From PALSA-911 sp963839645 (lineage in GTDB: Bacteria > Pseudomonadota > Alphaproteobacteria > Acetobacterales > Acetobacteraceae): 64,000 nt of DNA. How positions within the stretch are numbered: the first letter of the stretch is position 1; every line of letters begins with the position of its first letter. Below are positions 9,461 to 17,676 of the stretch, piece after piece. A model generated the notes under the pieces. It did not search any database and was not told the DNA's origin. It saw only the letters and a list, made by a program, of their open reading frames with translations. The position numbers and the translations under genes were made by a program. The stretch lies in NCBI GenBank assembly GCA_963839645.1, contig CAWIVZ010000008.1, positions 930,001-994,000 of the forward strand, in the 5' to 3' direction.

Positions 9461-11059
9461 TCAATGATCGTGCAGGGCCCGCCGCAGGCGTTCCAGCAGG
9501 TTGGCGCGGGTTGCGTCGTCCCCTGCCCGCTCGAGCGCTTCCTCGATGCCGAGCAGCAGCGCGGCGCGTTCATTGTGCCAGTCCGGCCGGCCGACCGTTT
9601 CGGGCTCCGCCCGCCGCCGGGCGGAAAGCGCGGGTTCCGCGGCCGGGACCGCACCGGGCTCGAGCCGGAAGCCGTCGTCGAGCATCGGGCGCAGCACGGC
9701 CGCTTCGGGGACGAGGCCGCGGCCGATCACGCGGCGCGCGAGCCCCTCGATCGCCTCCGGCTCGCCATGCACGAGGAAGACGCCGCCGCGGATCGGCCCG
9801 CGGGCGGCCACCCAGCGGCCGAGCTCGGGGCCGTCGGCATGCGCGGAATAGCCCTCGATGCGGGCGATGCGCGCGCCGACCTGGATCGTGTCGCCCTGGA
9901 TGCGGACCCGGGTGGCGCCGTCTTCCAGCAGCCGCCCGAGCGTTCCGGCGGCCTGGAAGCCGACGAGCGCCACCACCGTGCGCGGATCCCACAGCCGCGC
10001 CTTCAGATGCGAGCGGATGCGCCCGGCCTCGCACATGCCGCTGCCCGCGAGCACGATGTGGAAGCCCTCCGTGCGTCCGAGCCGATAGCTCTCTTCGCCA
10101 TTCAGCACGTAGCGGACCCGTGGCGAGGACAGCGCGGCGCGCAGTTCGTCCGCGTCGTCGAGCGTACCGGCATGGCGGAGGAAGACACGGCTGGCACGGG
10201 TGGCGAGCGGCGAGTCCAGATGAATGACCGCCTCCGGCACCTGGCCGGCGTTCATCAGCTGGACCAGATCGAGGATCACCTCCTGCGCGCGCTCGACCGC
10301 GAAGGTGGGGATCAGCAGCGCGCCGCCCTGCTTCGCCGCGGCGCGCACCAGTTCCGCCAGTGCCGCCCGGCGCGCTTGCAGGGTGATGGCGGGGCGATCC
10401 TCGTCGCCGTAGGTGGATTCGACGATCAGGTGGTCGAGCCCTGTTTCCGGCCCGGCCGGCATCGGCTGCAACGTGGTTGCGTCCGGTCCGATGTCGCCGG
10501 AAACCATCACGCGCATACCCGTGCCGCGTTGCCCGAACTCCAGCTCGATCGACGCGGACCCGAGCATGTGCCCCGCGTTCCAGTACCGCGCCCGCAGGCC
10601 CGGGGCCAGATCGTGCCAGACATCGTATTCGACCGCCTCAAAACAAACGAGCGTGCGCTCGGCGTCGTCGGCGGTGTAGATCGGCTGCACCGGATCGTGT
10701 CCGCGGCGGCGGTTGCGGCGGTTCAGGATTTCGACCTCGGTTTCCTGGATATGGCCGGAATCGGGCAGCATGCAGGAACACAGGTCGATCGTGGCGGGCG
10801 TGGCGTGGATGCGGCCGCGAAAGCCCAGCTTGACCAGGCGTGGCAGCAGGCCGCTGTGATCGATATGCGCGTGCGTCAGCAGCACGAAATCCAGGCTGCG
10901 CGGATCGAACGGGAACGGCTCGTAGTTCAGCGCCTTCAGCGTCTTCGGCCCCTGGAACATGCCGCAATCGACCAGGAAACGAACGCCCGGCGCCTCGAAC
11001 AGCAGGCAGAGGCCGGTGACCGTGCGCGCCGCGCCGCAGACCTTCAGGGTCACCGCCAT
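9461..11059 (-). CDS. Beta-CASP metallo-beta-lactamase RNase-like protein
   Basis: The 532 aa combine an MBL domain (zinc motif THAHIDHSG, H63/H65/D67/H68) with a beta-CASP insertion and a C-terminal RMMBL-type segment (GYSAHADGPEL). This is the layout of bacterial CPSF73-like RNA exo/endonucleases of the YsH1/RNase J superfamily; a cytoplasmic role in RNA processing is expected. Further landmarks are VSGDIG, STYGDEDR and GSGMCEAGR. I chose the ATG at 11057-11059; the frame remains open 60 bp upstream, but the extension lacks family sequence. It is divergently transcribed from the LOG-family gene, with 108 bp between starts. Confidence 0.88.
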   Translation of the reverse strand: MAVTLKVCGAARTVTGLCLLFEAPGVRFLVDCGMFQGPKTLKALNYEPFPFDPRSLDFVLLTHAHIDHSGLLPRLVKLGFRGRIHATPATIDLCSCMLPDSGHIQETEVEILNRRNRRRGHDPVQPIYTADDAERTLVCFEAVEYDVWHDLAPGLRARYWNAGHMLGSASIELEFGQRGTGMRVMVSGDIGPDATTLQPMPAGPETGLDHLIVESTYGDEDRPAITLQARRAALAELVRAAAKQGGALLIPTFAVERAQEVILDLVQLMNAGQVPEAVIHLDSPLATRASRVFLRHAGTLDDADELRAALSSPRVRYVLNGEESYRLGRTEGFHIVLAGSGMCEAGRIRSHLKARLWDPRTVVALVGFQAAGTLGRLLEDGATRVRIQGDTIQVGARIARIEGYSAHADGPELGRWVAARGPIRGGVFLVHGEPEAIEGLARRVIGRGLVPEAAVLRPMLDDGFRLEPGAVPAAEPALSARRRAEPETVGRPDWHNERAALLLGIEEALERAGDDATRANLLERLRRALHDH

Positions 11060-11167
11060 GTTCGTGTCCTCGTCAAACCGGTTGTTTCGCCAACCCGGCA
11101 TTCCCGGCACAATAGTCATACCCTGCCGCGGGGACCATACGCGCGGCCACCGAGGAAGGAATTTGGC

Positions 11168-11929
11168 ATGACCCGCCGCCTACGCCGCGCCGGAAGCTCC
11201 CGCGACTGGCCGAGCTACCGGCTGGCGATGTTCGACAAGGATTTCCTGCTCAGCCCGGTGATGCGCGGGGTCCGGTTGCAGGTGGAGTGCACCAAGGCGG
11301 ACGAGGCGCTGCGCGCGGCGGGCGTGCGGTCCACGCTGGTGGTGTTCGGCAGTTCACGCGTGAGCGAGGACGGGCCGGATCGCCAGCCCTTCTGGTATGC
11401 CGAGGCGCGGCGCTTCGGCCGCATCGCCTCGGAACGCGGCGGCGCCGCGCATCCGGTTGCCGGCATTCGCGACAACGTGATCGCCACCGGCGGCGGATCG
11501 GGGATCATGGAGGCGGCCTGCCGCGGCGCCTACGACGCCGGCGCGCCGGCGATCGGGTTCAACATCCGCCTGCCGAAGGAACAGCCGCCGAACCCCTACA
11601 CCACGCCGGAACTGACCTTCCAGTTCCATTATTTCGCCATCCGCAAACTGCATCTGGCGATGCGCGCCAGGGCCTTGATCGTGTTCCCGGGCGGCTTCGG
11701 CACGCTGGACGAATTATTCGAACTGCTGACCCTGCGCCAATCGGGAAGGCTGGGGCCGGTGCCGATCGTGCTGGTCGATCCGGCCTATTGGCACAGCCTG
11801 ATCAACTGGCAGGTGCTGGCGGATACCGGGATGGTGGCGGCGTGCGAACTCGATCTGCTGCATTTCGTGGACGATGCCGAGGCGGCCTGGCGGATGCTGG
11901 AAACGGCGGGCATCGTGATCCGCAGCTGA
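11168..11929 (+). CDS. LOG-family (Rossmann) nucleotide phosphoribohydrolase-like protein
   Basis: A 253-aa member of the LOG/TIGR00730 'lysine decarboxylase-like' family. It has the glycine-rich GGGSGIMEAA and the hallmark PGGFGTLDE (PGGxGTxxE), which carries the catalytic glutamate of cytokinin riboside 5'-monophosphate phosphoribohydrolases. In bacteria these cytoplasmic enzymes cleave nucleoside monophosphates to base plus ribose 5-phosphate. The ATG at 11168 is preceded by GGAAGGA. The frame extends far upstream without a stop, but that stretch is antisense to the beta-CASP gene. The specific substrate is unknown. Confidence 0.88.
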   Translation: MTRRLRRAGSSRDWPSYRLAMFDKDFLLSPVMRGVRLQVECTKADEALRAAGVRSTLVVFGSSRVSEDGPDRQPFWYAEARRFGRIASERGGAAHPVAGIRDNVIATGGGSGIMEAACRGAYDAGAPAIGFNIRLPKEQPPNPYTTPELTFQFHYFAIRKLHLAMRARALIVFPGGFGTLDELFELLTLRQSGRLGPVPIVLVDPAYWHSLINWQVLADTGMVAACELDLLHFVDDAEAAWRMLETAGIVIRS

Positions 11930-11954
11930 CGGCGGCGGGGCGGGGCTCGGGAAT

Positions 11955-13700
11955 TCAGGCGGACGCGCCGAGCTCCGCCAGAAGCTGCTGCTTGAGCTTG
12001 TATTTCTCGATCTTGCTGCTCGGCGTCAGCGGCAGTGCGGCGATGAAGCGGACATGTTTCGGCTGCATGTATTTCGGCATCACCTCGGCGGCGAAGTCGC
12101 GCAACTCCGCCTCGTCCATCCAATGGCCCTCGATCAGTTCGATGAACACCGCCACGTCCTCCTCGTCGCCGATCGCGGCGGGAATGGGGACCGCGGCGGT
12201 GGCGCGGATCTTCGGATGCGCGTTCAGCAGGTCCTCGACCTGGTAGGACGAGACGTTCTCGCCCCGCACGCGGAAGAAGCCGCCCATGCGGTCGACGAAG
12301 TACCAGTTGCCGTCGGTGCCCTGGTAGACCGCGTCGCCGGTGTGGAACCAGCAATTGCGAAAGGTTCTCTGCGTGGCTTCGGGTTTGTTGAAATAGGCCT
12401 CGAGGATCAGGGAGGGAAAGCGCGGCCGGAAGGCCAGCTGGCCGACGCTGCCCACCGGCACCTCGTTGTCGTCGGGGTCCAGCACCGCCGGTTCCAGCAG
12501 CGGCGACGGCAGGCCCATATAGCCCTTGGCGAAATTCTGGCTGCCGGCCACCACCGGCAGGCCCAGCCGCCTGGCGGCCGCGCGCACCGCCGCCTTGTCC
12601 GGGCCGCGCCAGAGCTCCGCCGGCGTGCCCATCTCGTCGCCCAGCTCATCGATCAGCGCGGCGAAGCCCAGCCCGGCCTCGGTCTGGCCGTAGCCGCAGG
12701 TGACGAAATCGATGCCGAAGCGCTTGGCCACCTCGTGATGCGCCAGCGGCAGCGGTTGCATATGCACCTTGTTCAACGTGTTGGCGCGGTCGCTGGCGCG
12801 CGGTTCGCCGCTCATCAGCCAGGGGATCATGACGTCCACCAGCACCGCCGTCGTGGCCCCGGTGGCGGTGATCCGGTCCCAGAACCGGGCGGGGCTGAAG
12901 CGGTCCCACAGCGAGACCGTGTTGCCGTTCCAGCAGGCGCGCGCGATCAGGAAGAAGGCGCCGCCGACGTGATACAGCGGCAGATCGCAATAGATCACGT
13001 CGTCCGGCCCGTTCAGGGCACGCATGAGATAGGTGTACTGGTTGATCCAGCGGAAGCCCTGCAGCACGCCCTTGGCCGGGCCCGTGGTGCCGGAGGTGTA
13101 GATGATGTTGGCGAGGTCGGCGTAGCCGCGCGGCACACGCGGGGCGGCGCCCGGCGTGGCCAACAGGTCCGCCAGTTCCATTGTGCGCGCCGGCGGCAGG
13201 CGGATCTGCGAAGCCGGATCGAAATCATGCGCGCCGGGACGCGGCCGGTGCAGCACGAAGGACGGCACCGCGATGTCCTCCAGCACGCCGGCCACCGCGG
13301 CGGCGCAGGCGGGATCGACCAGCAGCACGCGCGGCGCGGTGTCGTTCAGCTGATAGCTCAGCAGACGGCCGGTATAGTTGAAATTGACCGGCGCATAGAC
13401 CGCCCCGGCACGCCATGCGGCGAACATCGCCAGGGTGGCGACGAGGGAGTTGCGCGTCATCACGCTGACCCGGTCGCCCGGCTGCACGCCAAGTGCGACG
13501 AACCCGGCCGCCAGCGCATCGACATCTCGGCCGAACGCGGCGAACGATAGCTCGATGCCATCCTCGCCATAATGCAGGAAGATTTTGCCGGGATGGCGCT
13601 GCACGCAGGCGTCGAACCGGTCCAGGATCAGGTCTCCCTGGGAGACCATGTCATCGAACACCGAACGGGGATCCACGGGATCCAACCCTGAACGAACCAT
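11955..13700 (-). CDS. AMP-dependent acyl-CoA synthetase (ANL superfamily, CaiC-like)
   Basis: The 581-aa adenylating enzyme activates a carboxylic acid to acyl-CoA through an acyl-AMP. The P-loop-like motif IYTSGTTGPAKG, the GYGQTEAG (A5) and WFHTGDAV (A7) motifs and the C-terminal lysine in SKIEKYKLK are all present; the hinge is FFRVRGENVSS. Overall it resembles crotonobetaine/carnitine-CoA ligases. The ATG at 13698-13700 is chosen because GGAGGGAG lies 9 nt upstream; a 25-codon upstream extension is arginine-rich and unlikely. It converges with the LOG gene, 25 bp apart. Substrate unknown. Confidence 0.87.
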   Translation of the reverse strand: MVRSGLDPVDPRSVFDDMVSQGDLILDRFDACVQRHPGKIFLHYGEDGIELSFAAFGRDVDALAAGFVALGVQPGDRVSVMTRNSLVATLAMFAAWRAGAVYAPVNFNYTGRLLSYQLNDTAPRVLLVDPACAAAVAGVLEDIAVPSFVLHRPRPGAHDFDPASQIRLPPARTMELADLLATPGAAPRVPRGYADLANIIYTSGTTGPAKGVLQGFRWINQYTYLMRALNGPDDVIYCDLPLYHVGGAFFLIARACWNGNTVSLWDRFSPARFWDRITATGATTAVLVDVMIPWLMSGEPRASDRANTLNKVHMQPLPLAHHEVAKRFGIDFVTCGYGQTEAGLGFAALIDELGDEMGTPAELWRGPDKAAVRAAARRLGLPVVAGSQNFAKGYMGLPSPLLEPAVLDPDDNEVPVGSVGQLAFRPRFPSLILEAYFNKPEATQRTFRNCWFHTGDAVYQGTDGNWYFVDRMGGFFRVRGENVSSYQVEDLLNAHPKIRATAAVPIPAAIGDEEDVAVFIELIEGHWMDEAELRDFAAEVMPKYMQPKHVRFIAALPLTPSSKIEKYKLKQQLLAELGASA

Positions 13701-13848
13701 GGCCTGACGCTCCCTCCAACCGGCAGTTTCTGCGCGCTGCCAAATTCTGCGCGCCACCTGACGCGTTGGTGCCATTCTCCCCGAATTTCACCGGCCAACA
13801 AGGCGCCACGCCCATCCTGCCGGATGACGATCGCCAGGAGGTTGGGGA

Positions 13849-13862
13849 CTGACGCAGATCAA
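13849..13862. promoter_or_regulatory. Candidate FNR/FixK-type box
   Basis: CTGACGCAGATCAA matches the TTGA-N6-TCAA half-site pattern of FNR/CRP-family regulators with one mismatch. It ends 45 bp before the ATG of the Spy-like gene. Closely similar sites lie at 30462 and 31915. Confidence 0.45.
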
Positions 13863-13907
13863 TGCGGTTCGTTCGTGCCAGGTATAGGTGCGTTTCCGGA
13901 GGTACCC

Positions 13908-14560
13908 ATGCGCAACTCAACACGCCTGACACTGGCCGCGATCACGCTTCTTGGCGGCGTCACCCTCGCCAACGCCCAGACCACGACGGGTCCGGGCGCG
14001 CCTCATCCAGGCATGTCGCCACCGGCGGCTATGCCGGGCATGCCGATGACGCCGCCGGGCGGCACGGCCGGGACCATGCCGATGATGGGCATGGACAAGA
14101 TGATGACCGGCGGCGCGGGACCCAGGGGAGCCGCAGGGGGACGCCGCAAGGGGGAATGCCCATGATGGGGATGATGCACGGCATGATGCACGGTGGCCCC
14201 GGCATGGGCATGGGCGGCGGGGGCGGGCGCATGCAGCCGTTCGAGCATATCGAGGGCCGGGTTGCGTTCCTGAAAGCCGAGCTCGCCATCACCGACGCGC
14301 AGATGCCGCAATGGAACGACTATGCCGCCGCGATGCGGGCGGGCGCGGCGAGCATGAAGGACGCGATGGCGAAGATCGCGCAGGCCGGGATGCCGGCGGC
14401 CGGTCCCGAGCGGGCGGAGGCCATGATCCAGATGATGACGGCGCGGCTCGAGACCATGAAGTCCAGGCTGTCCGCCGGCAAGGCGCTCTATGCGGTGCTT
14501 ACCGATGCCCAGAAGAAGACCGCCGACGAATTGATGTGGGGCCGGATGGGAAGGATGTAA
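13908..14560 (+). CDS. Spy/CpxP-like LTxxQ periplasmic protein, frameshifted near 14130
   Basis: The first frame (ATG 13908, GGAGG upstream) encodes a signal peptide ending ANAQ and a Met/Pro/Gly-rich stretch, then stops at 14165. The frame one base over continues with MMHGMMHGG-like repeats and an alpha-helical C-terminal half containing AVLTDAQKKTADEL, the LTxxQ motif of Spy/CpxP-type chaperones. Adding one base in the G-rich run around 14120-14140 gives a continuous protein of about 217 aa. The Met- and His-rich linker suggests copper or other metal sensitivity, but that is inference. This is either a sequencing error in a G-run or a recent mutation. Confidence 0.7.
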
Positions 14561-14611
14561 CCATACGGCTTCGCCCCGGCCACACGATGCACGGCGGCTG
14601 ACGCCGGGTGT

Positions 14612-15511
14612 TCAGCCTTTCGGCGCCCGGCTGCCCCGCACCTCGGTGCCGGCCCAGCGTTCCATCAGCTTGATCAGCGCCGAATAATCCTCCCCGCCCA
14701 TGCCCTGGCCGAGCGCGACCCGCCAGACCTGCCGCGCGGTTTCACTGGTCCACATCGGCACGCCGAGCGCCTCGGCCTCGGCGAGGCCAAGCGCCAGATC
14801 CTTGTAGGGCACCGCGAGGCGCGCGCCGAAATCGAAGCTGCGGGGCAGCACGGCCTTCGGCACGATGGTTTCCGAGGCAACGCTGCGCCCGGTCGATTTG
14901 TTGATGACCTCCACCATCAGGTCGGGGTCGAGGCCGCCCTTTGCGCCGAGCACCAGCGCCTCGAAGGTGATCGTCTGGTTGGCGATGGCCATGATGTTGT
15001 TGACCAGCTTCATCATCTGCCCCAGGCCCGGCTTTTCGCCAATCTCGAACGGAGAGTTGCCGACGCGGGCGAGCAGCGGGCGCAGTTCATCCAGCGCCGC
15101 GCGCGGCCCGGCCGCCATGGTGGCCAGCGTGCCGGCCCGCGCGCCGGCCGGACCGCCGCTGACCGGGCAATCGACCACGGTAATCCCGCGCGCGCCCAGC
15201 CGCTCGGCGATGCCGATCATCGTCTGCCGGCCGATGGTGGACATTTCGACATAGAGGCGCATCGCCCCCGGTGACGCGGCGAGCTCGTCCGCCACCCGGT
15301 CGCTGATCTTCGGTTCCGGCAGGCAGGCGAACACGATGGGGGCGGCGGCGGCGACCGCGGCGGCGGACGCATGGCCGATGGCGCCGAGTTCACGGAAGCG
15401 TGCCATCGCGTCGGCCGAGGTGTCGAAGACGTGCAGGCGTGTGTCGCCGCCGATCAGGCGCTCTGCGATGGCGCCGCCCATCTGGCCGAGGCCGATAAAT
15501 CCCAGATCCAT
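14612..15511 (-). CDS. NAD(P)-dependent oxidoreductase, 3-hydroxyisobutyrate dehydrogenase family
   Basis: A 299-aa beta-hydroxyacid dehydrogenase. The N-terminal Rossmann motif GFIGLGQMGGAIA (4-16), the substrate-binding DCPVSGGPAGARAGTL and the catalytic lysine region GQMMKLVNNIM are all present. It should oxidise a short 3-hydroxy acid, or reduce the semialdehyde, in the cytoplasm. The ATG at 15509-15511 has GGGAGG upstream; the longer open frame to 15583 begins with an arginine-rich string and is rejected. The upstream intergenic region carries a perfect 15-bp inverted repeat (15604-15637). Confidence 0.88.
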   Translation of the reverse strand: MDLGFIGLGQMGGAIAERLIGGDTRLHVFDTSADAMARFRELGAIGHASAAAVAAAAPIVFACLPEPKISDRVADELAASPGAMRLYVEMSTIGRQTMIGIAERLGARGITVVDCPVSGGPAGARAGTLATMAAGPRAALDELRPLLARVGNSPFEIGEKPGLGQMMKLVNNIMAIANQTITFEALVLGAKGGLDPDLMVEVINKSTGRSVASETIVPKAVLPRSFDFGARLAVPYKDLALGLAEAEALGVPMWTSETARQVWRVALGQGMGGEDYSALIKLMERWAGTEVRGSRAPKG

Positions 15512-15603
15512 GTTGATTGTTTCCTCCCCGAGGGCGTCGTTGCGGAACATCCTGCGAGAGCGTGGCCGGCGGCGCAAGCGCACCCGAAGAAGGGAGCGGA
15601 ACG

Positions 15604-15637
15604 CGCAATGACCGGATCTTCCGATCCGGTCATTGCG
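15604..15637. repeat. Perfect 15-bp inverted repeat
   Basis: CGCAATGACCGGATC and its exact complement flank a TTCC loop in the gap between the FMN reductase stop and the dehydrogenase start. There is no T-tract on either side, so it is not a standard intrinsic terminator. It may be a protein-binding site, a processing stem or a mobile-element remnant. Confidence 0.6.
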
Positions 15638-15697
15638 GTGGCCATGGTCGGGAGCGGAAAAAGACCGCGGCCGGAAGTGCCGGCCGGGGCCTTTGTC

Positions 15698-16249
15698 CTA
15701 TGCGGCGTGGCGCTTCACGAAGGCGACATAGCGGTCCACCCAGCCCTGCAGGAAGCCGCGGCTGGCCTCGCCGATATTGCCGTCGGCGTCGAACAGGCCT
15801 TCCTTCGCCTGCAGGAACACCTCGGGCTGGCCCATCGTCGGCACGTCCAGATAGGCGAGGATGTTGCGCAGATGCTGCTGTGCCAGCGCGGTGCCGATCA
15901 CGCCGACCGAGATGCCGAGCACCCCGGCGGGCTTGCCGGCCCAGGCGCTTTTGCCGTACGGGCGCGAGGCGTGATCGATGGCGTTCTTCAGCACGCCCGG
16001 CATCGAGCGGTTGTACTCGGGCGTCGAGAACAGCAGGCCCTGCGCCGCGGCGATCTCGCCCTTGAGGCGGAGCACCGATGCGGCCTGGGCGGCGTCGTCA
16101 TCCTGGTTGTACAGCGGCAGGTCGCCGATCTGCAGCTGCTTGAACGAAAATTCCGCAGGCGCGAGCCGGGAAAGGGCGGTGGTCAGCTTCGCGTTCAGCG
16201 AATCCTTGCGCAGGCTGCCGACAATGACGCCGATGTTGTATTGAGCCAT
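15698..16249 (-). CDS. NADPH-dependent FMN reductase (ChrR/YieF-type)
   Basis: A 183-aa flavodoxin-like reductase. The FMN phosphate-binding loop is GSLRKDSLNAK (11-21), and TPEYNRSMPGVLKNAIDHAS (75-94) is the hallmark of the FMN_red family. Related proteins reduce quinones, chromate or azo dyes with NAD(P)H in the cytoplasm. The ATG at 16247-16249 has AGGAGA upstream. It lies 41 bp downstream of the DODA-type dioxygenase gene on the same strand, so a leftward operon DoxX - dioxygenase - FMN reductase is likely. Confidence 0.9.
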   Translation of the reverse strand: MAQYNIGVIVGSLRKDSLNAKLTTALSRLAPAEFSFKQLQIGDLPLYNQDDDAAQAASVLRLKGEIAAAQGLLFSTPEYNRSMPGVLKNAIDHASRPYGKSAWAGKPAGVLGISVGVIGTALAQQHLRNILAYLDVPTMGQPEVFLQAKEGLFDADGNIGEASRGFLQGWVDRYVAFVKRHAA

Positions 16250-16290
16250 CCGTAAAGTCTCCTGGTGGTTGAGGGTAGTTTCGAACGAAT

Positions 16291-17079
16291 TCAGTGAAAG
16301 GCGTAGGCATCCATGCGCAGCACGCCATGGGTTGCGCTGCTGTGCAGCCGTTCCGCCCGGATCTGCGCGCCGCCCGCGCCGAGTGCCACGAACAGCGGCA
16401 GCAGATGTTCCTCGGTCGGGTGCTGCCGCGCGGCGTGCGGGGCCTGGTGACGATAGGTCAGCAGGTCGCAGCGCCGCGCCTGCATCACCGCCTTATCCAT
16501 CCAATCGCTGAACTCGGCAACGTCCGGCGCTTCCGGCGCGTCGATCGGCTGGCCGCGGAACCGGCGCAGGTCGTGCGTCCAGCTGCCGGACCCGATGACC
16601 AGCACGCCCTCCTCGCGCAGCGGGCGCAGCGCCGCGCCGAGCTCGAAATGATGCGCCGGGCCGAGACCGCTCTGCACGGAAACCTGCAGCACCGGAATAT
16701 CCGCGCCGGGCCAGGCGAGGATGAGCGGACACCAGGCGCCGTGATCGAGGCCGCGCTGATGGTCGATGGAGCTGGCCAGACCGGCCGCGCAGAGAAGATC
16801 GCTGATTTGGTCCGCCAGTTTCGGATCGCCCGGCGCCGGATAGGACATCCGGTACAGCGCCTCGGGGAAGCCGAAGAAGTCGTGGATCGTCGGGTTCACC
16901 GCGATGGCGTTGACGGTGGGAACCGCGGTTTCCCAATGCGCGGAGGCAACCAGGATCGCCTTCGGCCGGCGGTGATGCGCCTCGACCCAGGCGCCCAGGC
17001 CGGACAGGAAGTCCCTGGCCGGCGCCTGGACGAGGGGAAGGACCGGGGAGCCGTGGCTGAGGAAGATACTCGGCAGCAT
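16291..17079 (-). CDS. DODA-type extradiol aromatic ring-opening dioxygenase (LigB superfamily)
   Basis: A 262-aa class III extradiol dioxygenase of the YgiD/DODA family. It carries IFLSHGSP (metal-binding His at residue 9), ASAHWE (second His), GLDHGAW and GSGSWTHDLR, which match the conserved metal and catalytic histidine positions. Homologues open 4,5-DOPA-like catechols. It sits between an FMN reductase and a DoxX protein, a combination often controlled by the divergently encoded LysR regulator. The in vivo substrate is not predictable. Confidence 0.88.
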   Translation of the reverse strand: MLPSIFLSHGSPVLPLVQAPARDFLSGLGAWVEAHHRRPKAILVASAHWETAVPTVNAIAVNPTIHDFFGFPEALYRMSYPAPGDPKLADQISDLLCAAGLASSIDHQRGLDHGAWCPLILAWPGADIPVLQVSVQSGLGPAHHFELGAALRPLREEGVLVIGSGSWTHDLRRFRGQPIDAPEAPDVAEFSDWMDKAVMQARRCDLLTYRHQAPHAARQHPTEEHLLPLFVALGAGGAQIRAERLHSSATHGVLRMDAYAFH

Positions 17080-17102
17080 GGCGGTCGTTCCCCGCTACCG
17101 GC

Positions 17103-17549
17103 TCAGCGGCCGCGCCGGATCGACAGAGCGCCGTCGCCGAGCAGCGCCTGGACGACCAGCGCGAGGGCCCAGAAAGCCGGGAATTCCCAGCCGCCGCCGG
17201 GGGAACTGAACATGAAGCCCTTGTGGCCGTGCACGGTGACGATCGTGCCGAGCAGCAGCGGCACCAGGGCCAGCGCGACGACGCGGCTATAGGCGCCCAG
17301 CACGAGCGCGGCGCCGCCGATCAGTTCCGCCGCGATGGTCAGATAGGCGAGGAAGGCGGGCAGGCCGAGCGAGGCGAAATAGGCCGCGGTGCCAGCCGGA
17401 GTGAAGACGAACAGCTTGATGCTGCCATGCGCCAGGAACAGCGCGCCGAGGCCGATGCGGAGCGCGGCGGTGCCGTAGGCGGCCATGGCGGCGTTGGCCG
17501 GCAGGCTGACGGGGGACGTGGCGGGGATGGCGGAGGCAGAGTGGGACAT
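17103..17549 (-). CDS. DoxX family membrane protein
   Basis: 148 aa with four predicted membrane helices; RIGLGALFLAHGSIKLFVF (helix 1) and AELIGGAALVLGAYSRVVAL are typical of DoxX/quinol-oxidase-like proteins, which often accompany redox or detoxification enzymes. The ATG at 17547-17549 follows a leader with no family sequence in a longer open frame to 17777; that longer frame would overlap the divergent LysR gene. It is the first gene of the leftward operon with the dioxygenase and FMN reductase. Confidence 0.88.
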   Translation of the reverse strand: MSHSASAIPATSPVSLPANAAMAAYGTAALRIGLGALFLAHGSIKLFVFTPAGTAAYFASLGLPAFLAYLTIAAELIGGAALVLGAYSRVVALALVPLLLGTIVTVHGHKGFMFSSPGGGWEFPAFWALALVVQALLGDGALSIRRGR

Positions 17550-17641
17550 GGGTTTCTCCGGGTCATGGGGCGGCAGTGAAGCGTTGGCGGACAGATCGTC
17601 CTTTTCCTCTTTGCATGGAATTGACGATCGCCGCAGAATGT

Positions 17642-17659
17642 CTATGCGAAAACGCATAG
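17642..17659. promoter_or_regulatory. Perfect palindromic operator candidate in the doxX-lysR gap
   Basis: CTATGCG-AAAA-CGCATAG forms perfect 7-bp arms around AAAA in the 127-bp divergent intergenic region. It includes a T-N11-A motif typical of LysR-type binding sites and lies 17 bp before the LysR start. Confidence 0.65.
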
Positions 17660-17676
17660 CCGGATGACGCTGCCCG

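Noticed and set aside
9134..11167. Open plus-strand frame extending the LOG gene upstream by over 670 codons
   Set aside because: It is antisense to the beta-CASP gene and lacks any family sequence.
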